Positions 22,301-34,825 of a stretch of 64,000 nucleotides of DNA are shown in pieces. Source of the DNA: Megaleporinus macrocephalus (Eukaryota > Chordata > Actinopteri > Characiformes > Anostomidae). Each line of letters begins with the position of its first letter. The stretch's first letter is position 1. The stretch is from the NCBI GenBank assembly GCA_021613375.1, contig CM038722.1:27032441-27096440 (forward strand), given 5' to 3'. The notes under the pieces are model-generated. The model ran no database searches, was not told the DNA's origin, and saw only the letters and a list, made by a program, of their open reading frames with translations. A program made the position numbers and the translations under genes.

Positions 22301-23658
22301 TTATTTACATAGGCTGAAAGAGAAAAACAAAATCTTATCCTAAACATTTTTTTCTCAAATCTAATGTTGGCACCCCTTTATTTAAAACTTTGTGTGGCCT
22401 CCCTTTGCAAAGACTACAGCTTGGAATCTACTCCTACAGTGCTTAAAAAGACTGGAGAACAAGTGATCATTCCTTTCATTCAGTCTTTCTTCTGGCAACC
22501 ATCCTAAACTCCAAAACTAATGTCTGCAGTACCTCTAGTTACTTGACTATTTTCTTGTAGTCATTTTCTGATTTGTGCAACTCAACAATCTTTTATTGCA
22601 CATTATGGTGGTCTCTGGTCTTTCTCACAATAAAAGGAATTTGACCTGAATGTCACTTTATATTTAATTCCCAGGGAACCAGCAGTTCACCTTATCACTT
22701 TATTGAACTTTTAAAAACAGAAAATATGAATATTAAATCCATTTATATACACTTAAGAATATACTCATGAGGACTTATTGGAGTGCTAATATTTGTGGCA
22801 CACATGTATTTGACAAAAATTTAATATAATGTTTCCAGGGGTGCCAATGTTTGTGCAGTGTGTTGTATCTACTGTTAAATAAACGTGTGTGGGTTAAAAA
22901 CTTCTCAAAATTATTGGCAGGCGCTCTGGTGGGTGGCACTGGAGGAAATGAACAGTATTTGTTTCAAGAAATCGGTGTAAACTTGAAGAAGATTGTGCTG
23001 TTTCCAAGCAAGAATACGGTCAGTGAGATTTTATTCTGTTACTTTATTGTATTATTTTATTCTATTTTATTATTTATTCTTTTGCCAGTGAGTCTCTGAT
23101 GATCGGGTTGATTTAAATTGATTTTAGAAAATATAGAAAAAAGTAATTTTACTGAAACTTGAACAGTTGAGTTAAAATACTCACAAGCTGCTGTCCATGT
23201 AAATAACACACTATGTCACCGAGGCTCTCGGTTTAACTGATTTACACTCTGAATATCAGTGAAGTTCCCCAAATGTATATGATATAAAAGTGATCAGAAA
23301 TGATTCTCCTCTCCAGGTGAACGCTCTCCAGGTGACGCTCAGCAATAGTCAAGAGATACTTTATGGCACTTGGAGTGGATTAAGTTCCATTACCTTACCC
23401 TTCCAGGAATTTGAATTTCATGATGGTGATCGTTTCCGTTCCCTGACACTGTGGCCGGACAAATATGGGGATCGTCTGGGAGGTGTTCAGTTTGAAGTAG
23501 TGAGACAAACGGGGGAGACTGAAAAATTTTCTGCTCAAATTCCAAACATTGGTCAGCCTGTGTCCATTGATGTGGGGTCAGGGGTATGTTATGGGATTAA
23601 AGTAAGGAGTGGGGTTGAGGTTGATGCTCTTGGCTTTTTCTTTGTAAATCAGATCTAA
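19388..23658 (+). CDS. Stonustoxin-family (SNTX) protein with FN3 and C-terminal jacalin-like lectin domain
   Basis: Four coding exons, all with GT-AG boundaries and consistent phase: 19388-19478, 20078-21799, 22921-23018, 23317-23658 (TAA at 23656-23658). The product is 750 aa. Exon 1 starts at ATG 19388, six bases after an AG at 19381-19382, so a 5' UTR intron is possible; it includes MPALGRPLYPGMLYD, typical of the SNTX/verrucotoxin family N-terminus. Exon 2 holds the rest of the SNTX domain (a MACPF/CDC-related fold, to about residue 255), a helical FAT-like region (about 256-375), a thioredoxin-like region (about 378-505) and an FN3 domain (about 508-604). Exons 3-4 encode a jacalin-like lectin domain (about 606-750) with VGGTGGNEQY at the start and a GxxxD sugar-binding loop (23611-23625) before ALGFFF. 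No signal peptide is apparent. The family includes fish venom subunits, but most members are ordinary fish proteins; nothing here indicates venom expression. A lectin end in place of PRY-SPRY suggests sugar-targeted membrane action (inference). Confidence 0.9.
22367..22847. repeat. Intronic MITE with short inverted ends
   Basis: TTGGCACCCCT at 22367-22377 is the exact inverse complement of AGGGGTGCCAA at 22837-22847. The interior is AT-rich and non-coding. It lies in the third intron of the SNTX-jacalin gene, and its right end is only about 70 bp before the jacalin exon at 22921. Confidence 0.6.
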
Positions 23659-24350
23659 AGGGAGTCACATTCATAGAAAATATGATACGTGATATTATTA
23701 ATGGATAGAAAATGAAACAGAACCTTTTTAAAACTAAAAAAGTCAAATTTAGCTATTTGAAGAATGCAGATAATAATTACATTTGATTATTTATCAGTAG
23801 ACAACGACAGCAGTAATGACAGATTTCCAAAGGTATGTGGGAAATAAGACTTGCTAAAAAAGGCACTAACTGCTAACAGATTACTGATACTTAACGCTGG
23901 TAGAGGATTCCTTGAGAAAGTACTGAAGTATATTACTATTACTACTATTTAACACTGTGTTATAATTGGAAAAATAAGTCATTTAAATTCATAAAGAGCA
24001 TTTTTATTCATGAAAGTGAAATTTTCCTACCTTTTAGGACCCAGTGAACCTAACAGTAAACAAGTACTTAAACAAGTATTTTTATAGTATATTTAAAAGT
24101 ATACTAAGAGTCCTAATCTTGGGTAACACTTATATATGCATTTTCTAACCAATCACTAGGCTGTTATATTTGACTCTACCCACACAAAACAGTTTTAGAG
24201 TCAGAGAACCGTAGTGAGCTAATGCTAACTCTGCATAACCAAAAGCCAGCAAACTAGACCCCACGTCTTTAGCTTTCCTGTCACTCGTTTATTCTTTTAT
24301 CTGTAAACCGACATTGTGACATGTTGGTTTGGAGCTGCCTGTGGGAAATC
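23659..24350. other. 3' flank of the SNTX-jacalin gene
   Basis: Probable 3' UTR followed by AT-rich spacer. No AATAAA is obvious in the first 150 bases, so the polyadenylation site was not assigned. Confidence 0.4.
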
Positions 24351-26334
24351 TTAGCTCTAAGCTAAAATCATAGTCTTTATTAGCTCTAAGCTAAAATGAT
24401 TGTCTATCTTAGCTCTAAGCTAAAATCATAGTCTATCTTAGCTCTAAGCTAAAATCATAGTCTTTATTAGCTCTAAGCTAAGATCATAGTCTATATTAGC
24501 TCTAAGCTAAAATCATAGTCTATATTAACTCTAAGCTAAAATCATAGTCTATCTTAGTTCTAAGCTAAAATCATAGTCTTTATTAGCTCTAAGCTAAAAT
24601 CATAGTCTATCTTAGCTCTAAGCTCAAATCATAGTCTATCTTAGCTCTGAGCTAAAATCATAGTCTATCTTAGCTCTAAGCTAAAATCACAGTCTATATT
24701 AGCTCTAAGCTAAAATCATAGTCTATATTAGCTCTAAGCTAAAATCATAGTCTATCTTAGCTCTAAGCTAAAATCATAGTCTTTATTAGCTCTAAGCTAA
24801 AATCATAGTCTATCTTAGCTCTAAGCTAAAATCATAGTCTATCTTAACTCTGAGCTAAAATCATAGTCTATATTAGCTCTAAGCTAAAATCATAGTCTAT
24901 CTTAGCTCTAAGCTAAAATCATAGTCTTTATTAGCTGTAAGCTAAAATCATAGTCTATCTTAGCTCTAAGCTAAAATCATAGTTTATCTTAGCTCTAAGC
25001 TAAAATAATAGTGTATCTTAGCTCTAAGCTAAAATCACAGTCTATATTAGCTCTAAGGTAAAATCACAGTCTATATTAGCTCTAAGCTAAAATCATAGTC
25101 TATATTAGCTCTAAGCTAAAATCATAGTTTATCTTAGCTCTAAGCTAAAATAATAGTGTATCTTAGCTCTAAGCTAAAATCACAGTCTATATTAGCTCTA
25201 AGCTAAAATCATAGTCTATATTAGCTCTAAGCTAAAATCATAGTCTATATTAGCTCTAAGCTAAAATAATAGTGTATCTTAGCTCTAAGCTAAAATCACA
25301 GTCTATATTAGCTCTAAGCTAAAATCATAGTCTATATTAGCTCTAAGCTAAAATCACAGTCTATATTAGCTCTAAGCTAAAATCACAGTCTATATTAGCT
25401 CTAAGCTAAAATCATAGTCTATATTAGCTCTAAGCTAAAATCATAGTTTATCTTAGCTCTAAGCTAAAATAATAGTGTATCTTAGCTCTAAGCTAAAATC
25501 ACAGTCTATATTAGCTCTAAGCTAAAATCATAGTCTATATTAGCTCTAAGCTAAAATCATAGTCTATCTTAGCTCTAAGCTAAAATCACAGTCTATATTA
25601 GCTCTAAGCTAAAATCATAGTCTATATTAGCTTCAAGCTAAAATCATAGTCTATATTAGCTCTAAGCTAAAATCATAGTCTATCTTAGCTCTAAGCTAAA
25701 ATCATAGTCTATATTAGCTCTAAGCTAAAATCATAGTCTATATTAGCTCTAAGCTAAAATCATAGTCTATATTAGCTCTAAGCTAAAATCATAGTCTATA
25801 TTAGCTCTAAGCTAAAATAATAGTGTATCTTAGCTCTAAGCTAAAATCACAGTCTATATTAGCTCTAAGCTAAAATCATAGTCTATATTAGCTCTAAGCT
25901 AAAATCACAGTCTATATTAGCTCTAAGCTAAAATCAAAGTCTATATTAGCTCTAAGCTAAAATCATAGTCTATATTAGCTCTAAGCTAAAATCATAGTCT
26001 ATATTAGCTCTAAGCTAAAATAATAGTGTATCTTAGCTCTAAGCTAAAATCACAGTCTATATTAGCTCTAAGCTAAAATCATAGTCTATATTAGCTCTAA
26101 GCTAAAATCATAGTCTATCTTAGCTCTAAGCTAAAATCACAGTCTATATTAGCTCTAAGCTAAAATCATAGTCTATCTTAGTTCTAAGCTAAAATCATGG
26201 TCTATCTTAGCTCTAAGCTAAAATCATAGTCTATATTAGCTCTAAGCTAAAATCATAGTCTATCTTAGCGCTAAGCTAAAATCATAGTCTATATTAGCTC
26301 TATGCTAAAATCATAGTCTATCTTAGCTCTAAGC
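24351..26334. repeat. 29-bp minisatellite array
   Basis: About 68 tandem copies of a 29-bp unit, TTAGCTCTAAGCTAAAATCA followed by TAGTCTATC or TAGTCTATA. Each unit holds TTAGCT-CTA-AGCTAA, a perfect 6-bp inverted repeat around three bases. Variant units (CACAGTC; AATAGTGTATC) recur in ordered groups, showing expansion by multi-unit blocks. The first unit joins unique sequence at 24351 and the last decays at AAGCATATTC. Confidence 0.97.
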
Positions 26335-28560
26335 ATATTCTGTTTCTCTAAACTTTAAACATAGTCTGTTTTAGTAAAAATGCAAGTATTCATTATTGAA
26401 ACACTTTGTTCTTTATGATGTAAAGTTATTAAGAAAATTATTTCATATTTTAGGAGCTAGTCATGCAAATGTTCAGGTAGTTTCAAGTGTTCAGAAGTTT
26501 GTATACAGTAAACGCAGGAAAGTTCAGTGCTTGATTTTGTCTTTTGTTAAGAAATATGTTAACTATATGTCCAGTATACTGAACACAGAATTCAAATTTC
26601 CCCAGTAAACAAAAAGCAATCATCTGTTTTTGAGCATGTAGCAGAGAACATAATAATAAAATAATAATAAAAATGTTTGATTTTAAAGTGTCCAGTCTCG
26701 GGAATGAGGAGGTTAAGTACACATTAATTTGAAGAAAATAAAACAGCCTAAATATTTGAATTATGTTTTATTCTTATAGTACTGCACTGTTCCTCAGTGA
26801 GTTATTGTTTCAATCAAAGTATGTTTTTCACTACTTGTTGCTACATTTAGTCGTTTAGTTGAATAGACAAAATCTTTTTACAGTGTTTGAGCACAACAGT
26901 CACCAATTATTCTGTCCAACTGCGCTAAAATAGATGATAATTAATGAAACTTTGATAAAGAATGAAAACTCATGAACCTACAGGTGAGATAAATATAATA
27001 AATCAGTAACACCGTACACTGTAGTAGTCGTGTTTTAAGACACCAGGATTTTTTTTTTAGCAAATATGATTTAAAAGTTCATGTCTGAAGTAACATTGTG
27101 AATCCTTGTATTTTTAATTTGTTGAAAGAAACTAAGATGTAAAGTACTACAGGGTGCACCTTTTCTTTTCCGATAAATCAAAACCATTCTAAGACAATTA
27201 ATCCATTATGGAAATCATCATTAGTTGAAGCCCTAGTACAGAGTACAGTAGAGAACTGATTAAAAAACATCTCTTGATTGATAACAGAGAAGTCATCAAG
27301 TAACTTCTTCATACATTGATAACCTCAAAATGCAACAGTATAAATTAAATCACTCAATATTACAGCAGCCAAAGGAGCAATTCTGTCATGACCATTCCCC
27401 ACTCTGTTTTTTTTAATTAATTGTGAATATTAATATATTTTAGATAAAGTGATTCCATTATGTATCTTTTCCACCGAAAATATTTTATTTACAAATGTGT
27501 TTGTTTGTGGTGGCTGGGTTACTTTTGGTTTAATGAGTTTACATTTTTTGTACTTCAACTATTTGAAGTACAGTTCAACTCAATAAGCAAATATAAGCAA
27601 AAAAAAACACAGCTCTTAAACATTTTCTGATCAATGTTCACAGAAACGATGGGCATGTTCAAACATGGGAAGGAATGGTGACCTTCATATTGACACTGTC
27701 CACCTGTTCAATTAATAAAATATCTTTACTTTCACCTCCCTGTGTACTTGTTTTACATCTACTGACCTACATTCTGTTCTCATATGCTTGATTTTATTTG
27801 CTAGATAAACCTCTGAACAGACTTTGATCTTGTGCTGGAATGTAAGTGAGTATGTTAGTGTCTGTTAGCTCATTATGAGTCAGTCTGAGATTTTTTTACT
27901 CACCATTTACTTTCATTCAGATGGTGCTGAATGAAAGTAAACGATGATGCACTTACTCATATTGTTAACTGCCCGTCGATGCCAGAGTTCACCACTAGAT
28001 GGAGACATCTTCCCAAACTTCAACACAACCTAAGGGCTTCTCCTTTGCTGTGTGGAGAACAGTTTTCTACAGCACTAGTGTCAGTGAGAATAGAGGTGTG
28101 TAAGAGGAATAGGCTTTAGTACTGATCTGTTTTTAGGGATGGGTGGGCTTCTTATTCAGCAGCTTCTTAAGCTGCAGCAGCGCGAAGGGGTCTTGACTGG
28201 ACACATGCTTAGTAAAAGCTGCAAAAACTCTAAATGGGATGAGACGTAGGTGGGGGGGATATAAATCAAGCTGCTAAACCCCCCTACTGTAAAGTATGAA
28301 TCAATAAGAAGTCTACAGGTGTGAAGCCCACCCTCATATCTCCGTCCTGATTTCACTTCTTGAGGACCTTCTTCGCGGCAGCAGGCGGTGAAGAGTAAGG
28401 GGTCGTCTGTAAAGTGCAGGCTCTTTTTATAAACGTACAACATTCACGGACACAAGGAGCCTGTTGATAGTATTTATAAAGACTTGAAATGTACTGAAAT
28501 ACACACATGATGTTAAAATCTGCTACTTTTACAAAGCCCTGTGAAAAATGCAGACATAAG
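26335..28560. other. AT-rich intergenic stretch
   Basis: No supported gene. Short frames are present at 26396-26722 and 27931-28443 but lack recognisable motifs or credible splice context. A poly-T run is present near 27050. Confidence 0.5.
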
Positions 28561-28960
28561 CTACATACAAATCTTTTACTTCCATACTACATAGTACTAC
28601 ATAGTACTCCATACTACATAGTAGGAGTAGGCTAGTGTGTCCAAATAGGCAGTATTCATCAAGTAGTATGCCCTGGACCCCCTGGACTACCACAGCACAC
28701 TATACTGTCCCATGATTCAGATGGCGCTGCAGAGGTGTTTGAAGCTGAGGGAGAAACTTACATTTCTTCTGAGGTAAAATATATAGAAGGATTTTTACAG
28801 TGGTGGTCTAACATCTTGCGTCAGAGAACGTTGGGAAGATGTAGTGCGTCCAAAGTTGTACTAAAGTTAGATACTAAACAATCGAATGCCTCACCAGTCC
28901 AGCAGTGACCACTGGGTCAAGTCTAGCTCAGCAAGTCTAAGTAGGCGATTTCAGATGCAG
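28560..28960. repeat. Possible hAT-type MITE fragment
   Basis: Contains short direct repeats of ACTACATAGTACT (28586-28622), then a GTGTGTCCAAATAGGCAG stretch and later TAGTACTAAAG-like text, in the style of fish MITEs whose ends read TGTGTCTCAAA...GGCAG. Boundaries are not definable. Confidence 0.35.
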
Positions 28961-29924
28961 CCATACTTTGGAAAGACTTAACCAAACCCTGCTATAACTA
29001 AAAATCAATATTATATATCTTATCAAACTAAAGGTTACAGTATGTTTATCAGATGGGTGCTGGTACACATGATTTTAGATCTGTAAGTCATATGAATGTC
29101 TCACAGTTGTAATTTATTTTTAAAACAAAATCATTAAAATTCAACCAAAGCATATCTTACTAGAATAAAGGTCACAGTGTGTTTGTAACATATGGTAGAA
29201 TAAACTTAATAAGCAATGGTTTTCATAATGTATGTTTGCATTTTTTCACTTTTTTGTAATGGCCACAGATTTTCACATCATCTGTGTACTTCAAGTCTTT
29301 ATGAATAACACCAACATGCTCTTTATCTCTGTGAATGTTGTACGTTTTTAAACAGCACCCACACTTTATAGATGGTCCCTTAACCTCTTCAGGGCTTCTC
29401 TAGTGATTTCAGCTATATTGATCAAATACTCTGTGAAATGAAAACATGTGATATGATATGATATGATAGTTTGTTCACTGGTTCACTATGTAGAAAATAT
29501 TTTAAGTCATTTGTGAGCAGCAGTAGGGACAATACACAAGCATCTGCTGTATAGTCAATATCAACCAACAGAGTTTAGTAGATATTAATATTAATAAAAA
29601 GTACCTGTTTGATATTTTAGATTGGGGCATCCTTTAAGTTATACATACTAATAAGCTCAATAGATTAACATGTATAGAGAAGACAAAACAAAAAAGTTTT
29701 TTGTAAAACATGCTACCAGACTGAAACGCCCAGCAGCCACTACTGATAATTAATTAAGTGGGCGAGCAATTTGATAATTAATTTTAGTTTAATATGCTGA
29801 TTATAACAATAAACTCGGTGTTAGAAACTAACAGTATATACTGAATTCATTCAGTCAACACCTACTTTCAACAACTATTTTTACATTCATATTTCTAACC
29901 AAGACGACACACATTCAGGTGCCT

Positions 29925-30115
29925 TTTGGTCAAATAAGTCCATGTCAGTATCACTGAGAATGCTGAGAATGACCCGCCACCCAAAGGTGGTGGTCCTGAC
30001 CACTGAAGAACAGGGTGAACATGGGGCTGAGTCCTTAAAATTTAAACTACAAAATGTATCAGTATGGTAAGTGGAGCTGATATAATAGGCAATGAGTGTA
30101 GGTCATACTGTCCAA
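29925..30115. repeat. Dispersed repeat family B, right-arm fragment
   Basis: Shares GAGAATGAcCCgCCACCcAAAG, TGGTCCTGACCAcTGAAGAACAG and GTGGAGCTGATAtAATaGgCAATGAGTGTA-type text (short blocks only) with the right arm of the inverted-repeat element at 33305-34020 and with 57535-57800. Non-coding. Confidence 0.6.
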
Positions 30116-30779
30116 CAGCTAAACCAGTGAAGGACGTGATTAGAGATTCTCACCCCACTGACCCGCCAACTCACAAAGCATACATCTTAATCATCCTAAA
30201 AATTTTAAAAATCACTTCAAACTTCCTTAATCCTGTTTTATTCATATGCACAGTAAATTCTATTCTATCCACAGTCTGAGCCGGGGTCATCTCAGTGTTT
30301 CTTCTTTATACTATCTCAGGGTTTTGTCCTGTCACTAACAAATTTGGTCAACTTGCTTCACTATCCTAGACCATTCTGGTCAAACAGCTCACTAGTAAGG
30401 TTTTACTGGTCAACTAGCATTACCACCTAAACCGGCACCACACCAGAAGAAAATATGTGTGCACAGGCCTGTCACTGAGATTCAGAAAAATAGTAACCAG
30501 TTACTGTAATGGAAATGATATCTAATAACAGCTGATAATGGACCAAAGTAAAAAACAAAAATCATAAAACCATATCACATTCTCAGGGTATTTACTTTAG
30601 TACAATTTATAGATACAGTTTACATTTAGACAAGAAGATCATTTTTAATTATAAAGTACAGGTAAAGCAACGTACAACATGAAAGACACTTCAAAAACAC
30701 GTAATGCATGTAGTCAATATCCAAAGAAAGGCATGTATCTCCATTATTGATGATTTTCATTTTTCTATATCATTTAAAC

Positions 30780-30965
30780 GCAACAGCTACATTGTGTGAA
30801 AATGTCATGGTTAATGGACCAATAGAAGTGCTCCAAAATAGCTCAGAAAAAACTCTGGTTCCATTGACTTTCATTGGAAGTACAGAATGCTCTTGGTGTC
30901 GCTTGTAAAATTGCTGTTTTGGAGATACTTATTATTCTTTTGGACAGTGATGATATGCTAGAGAA
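30780..30965 (+). repeat. Dispersed repeat family A, copy 2
   Basis: Contains GACCAATAGAAGTGCTCCAA, a TTCCATTGACTTTCATTGGA block, and AAAATTGCTGTTTTGGAGAT followed by a GGACAG motif: the ordered landmarks of the family also seen at 59360-59535. Confidence 0.7.
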
Positions 30966-31267
30966 ACAAAACTATGTCAACATAATCTTGTCCAAAGAAA
31001 TTTGTCATAAAGAGATTAACCACTTAGACCCACTGATGGGCCTAAAATGCATTTGTAAGGTTCTGGAGCATAAAAAATCTTTTGTGTTTACACATATATG
31101 CACAGGGTCTTACTGTATACTATTACATTAGAGAGTGCTGCATTGCTGCGGACCAGTGGTCCAGATGTAGTCAAACCAGTGGCCCTAATTCTTGTACAGT
31201 AAGATGGAGACTGTCATTGCACAAACCTAAAAAAAAGACAAACCACAATATGGTGAATGAACATGCA

Positions 31268-31700
31268 TGTTATATATACACTCTCTGACCACATTATTAG
31301 GTACATCTATCTTGTTTTTACCCTGATTGTCCATTTTACCAGCTCTACTTACCATATAGGTGCACTTTGTAGTTCTATACTTAGATTGTAGTTCATCTGT
31401 TTCTCTGTATACTTTATTAGCCACCTTTCATTTAGAGTCAGGACCCTTCATGGGACCACTGAACAGGGATTCTTTAGAAGGTGGATGATTCCCAGTGTTC
31501 GGAAACTGACCAAGAGTGATGGAAAAAGCCTCAGCAGCATTGCTGTGTCTAATCCACTTCTAGTACTGCACTAAAGGTGGGCTAAAGATGTTCAGAGAAA
31601 CAGATAGACTACAGTCTGTAATTGTAAAACAACTGATAAAATATACATTGAGTATGTATTTAAAGGTAGGAAAACCTGATAAAGTGAGTGGTGAGTGTAC
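31268..31700. repeat. Dispersed repeat family B, left-arm fragment
   Basis: Starts with CTCTGACCACATTATTAGGT, then ACCATATAGGTGCACTTTGT and TGTAGTTCATCTGTTTCTCT, matching the left arm of the complete element at 33305-34020. It lies immediately downstream of the last identified exon of the left tetraspanin gene. Confidence 0.7.
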
Positions 31701-31744
31701 ACATAAGAATACAACCATTACAGTGAAACTAACAGGTCATATAC

Positions 31745-34700
31745 CTCTATGGCAGCGATGCTAATGGCCACTCCTGCCAGCAAAACTGAGTTATCCTCCA
31801 CCAGTTTGAGCAGTGAATCGAAACAGCCCATTATGTGCTGCAGGAAGACAGAATGATGAAAACAAAAAGAAAAATAAATGGATGAACAAATGAATAGATG
31901 CTTGTTAAATAAGGTTGGTTTAATTGTAAACAATAGTTTTAATTTTTTATTTTTTTTAATGAAAATTTTTAATTTTTAGTTTTATTTTTTTATTTATAAT
32001 TTTTAATTTAATTTTAATGTTCATAGTGGAAACAAAGGCAGACAAACCAGCAAAACAAAACAAAACAAACAGAGTAACAAACTAATAAAATAACAAAGAC
32101 AGAGTGACAGAGTAATATGGAGACATAAGAACATTAAAACCACCAAACCACAAAACAACCACAATGCTAGACGAGGACAGGTAGCAACCAGAGGGTATAT
32201 AAACACACAACAAAACAATGAACACCTGGGACATGAAGGGGACACACACTAGGAGAAGTTCAGGGCTGTGGCAAAAGGGCAGAGACAAGGAGGACCAATC
32301 AACCAAAACAAACATAAGCACATGGAACATGACAGAAGAGTGACAACAAAAGCAGAAAGAGGCAGAAGGAGAAGCAAAGTGTGACAGCTGGTTTTAGACT
32401 GGGATGAGAAATGAGCACTCAGTACCGCTGTTCTTGCTGTGCCCCAGGTACACTGTGTAGGTTTTCCATTGCAGCAGCTGGCAGGGTATTGCGCGGTGCG
32501 TTTCACGAACAGGGAGTCAGTGAAGTCACTGTAGTCATTATATCCACAGCATTTCATCTAAGAGAGAGCATGATACATACATACATACATGTTTGTTTTA
32601 GTGAATTGTGGGGTCATTACCTAGACTTCCATTCATTTTCTAGTGACGTACCTACACCATAACCAGAACTACTACTAGTCTAACCCTAACACTAACAATG
32701 TGGCATAACGTTGAAGCCCCCTCCCTGCAACATGGCTATCATTGAAATAAGGCCATCGTTATCCCCGATCATCAGTACAATACCACTATATCAGAGCATT
32801 TATTTTGTTTTCTGTATTAATGTTTTACATTTTTAAAACTATTTGATTAGAAAATTTGCATTTGTACATTTCTAACTTTCTAAACAATAAAATCAATACA
32901 TTTTGAATTTTATACCAACAAATGTAATATATTGAATGTATATTAAAATATATACTATGTATATAATAGCAATATATAACAAAATATTTTTTATTTCATA
33001 GAGAGTACTGTACCAAATTCATCGTCTCGTTCCATGCAGTTGTGAGGACTTCGTTTTCACCGTAGTTAGACTTGATACTCTGAGCAACCTTTACACGAAT
33101 TCCATCCAACAGCTTTTGTGCCTGAGGGAAAGAGGTATGACTATCATGATTACCTCATTAAACCATTACAAAAAGAAAATATTTTAGAAAATATGTATCC
33201 TTTCAATTATTTAGCTCCACAATGAGTCTGGATAAGAATAATAATGCCTATTATAAATAACTGTACTGTACAGTAAGAAACTGTTAGCTCACATACATAG
33301 GCATATATATGCTCACTGAGCACTTTATTAAGTACTTTCCTTTGATTCTACACTCATTGTCCATATTATCAACTCCACTGACCATATAGGAGCACTTTGT
33401 AGTTCTACAATGACAGACTGTAGTCCATCTGATTCTCTGCACAGGTTGTTCTGCAATGGTCAGTACCCCACCAGGACCACCACAGAGCAGGTATTATTTG
33501 GGTAATAATCATTCTCAGCACTGCAGTGACACTGATGTGGTTGCAGTGTGTTAGTTTGTGTTGTGCTGGTGTGACTGGATCACCTCAGTATCACTGCTGG
33601 ACTGAGAATAGTCCAGCAACCAAAGTTATCCAGACAACAGCGTCCTGTAGGCAGCGTTCCGTGAGCACTGATGAAGGACTACAGGACGACCAACACAGTA
33701 ACAGATGAGCTCTGACATTATATCAATAGAGTAGGAGTGTCTAATAGAGTGTTTAAACACTCCAGCAGCACTGATGTGTCTATCCATTCACACCAGCACA
33801 ACACACGGTAAAACACCACCACCACATCAGTGTCATTGCAGTGTTGAGAATGATCTGCCTCTCTAATAGTACCTGGACTGTGGAGGTCCTGTGGGGTCCT
33901 GGCCATTAAAGAACAGAGTGAAAGGGGATAAGAAATTGTGCAGATGGGCTACAGTCAGTAATTACAGAATTACAAAGGGCTTCTTTATGATAGGTAGAGC
34001 TGATAAACAATGAGGTATAACCCATCTCTGGTGAAGTTTAAACATTACCATTAATCTCATGTTTCTAAGAAGATCTCAAATCATGTTTTAGCTCACTGAA
34101 AACCATTTCTGGAAAGTACTTTATAAGAATGAATCAGTGGTAACTCCCCCCACCTCTCCATGCACACAACTTCCTAGTATGTTCAATGTCAGTGAAGAGA
34201 AGTGAAAACGTGCTGATGACTGGACAATCATGTGGGGCTTTTGAAAAATTCCATGTGCTGTACAGTCACTGAGCTAAGATAAGCAGAGATTGTTTAAGTT
34301 ATTATTATTTGTTGTTTTCAAAATAACCACGGAAATCACAAAACAGCTCATTAGCTCACAGCTAATGACCCTAAAATCTAAATATTTTGTGTTTTGCTTA
34401 AGATATCAGAAATAAGAAACATGGTAGAGACAGAAAACCTATGGGATGGCTCAAACTTTACATCATTGCCTCCTGAATTTGTATCATTTATGAAACATAA
34501 ACTTCCTATTATATTCTGTCTTGTAATCTCATTAGCTTTGTTGCTCTCTCTCTATCCAGGGTCGACCAGAGAAGGATGGGTTCCCCACTTGAGCCTGGGT
34601 TCCTCTTAAGGTTTCTTCCTTTTCCCAAGGGAGTGTTTCCTTGCCACTGTCGCCTCCGGCTTGATCTAGGGGGGGTTGGACCTCGATACCCTTTCTCACG

Positions 34701-34780
34701 TTTTGCTATGCAGGGATTCTTTTCTTACCATCCTTCTCTTTGTTTCTTCTTTTTCATAAACTGCTTTTCTGTAAAGCTGC

Positions 34781-34825
<45 letters not shown>

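Noticed and set aside
28376..28452. Possible last exon of the left tetraspanin (LVSVNVVRL-like text on the - strand)
   Set aside because: The acceptor phase does not fit the preceding exon, and the similarity to the expected terminal segment is too weak.
32021..32330. Leu/Cys/Val-rich - strand frames resembling membrane proteins
   Set aside because: They lie within a dispersed repeat shared with 36535-36945, and composition alone explains their hydrophobicity.
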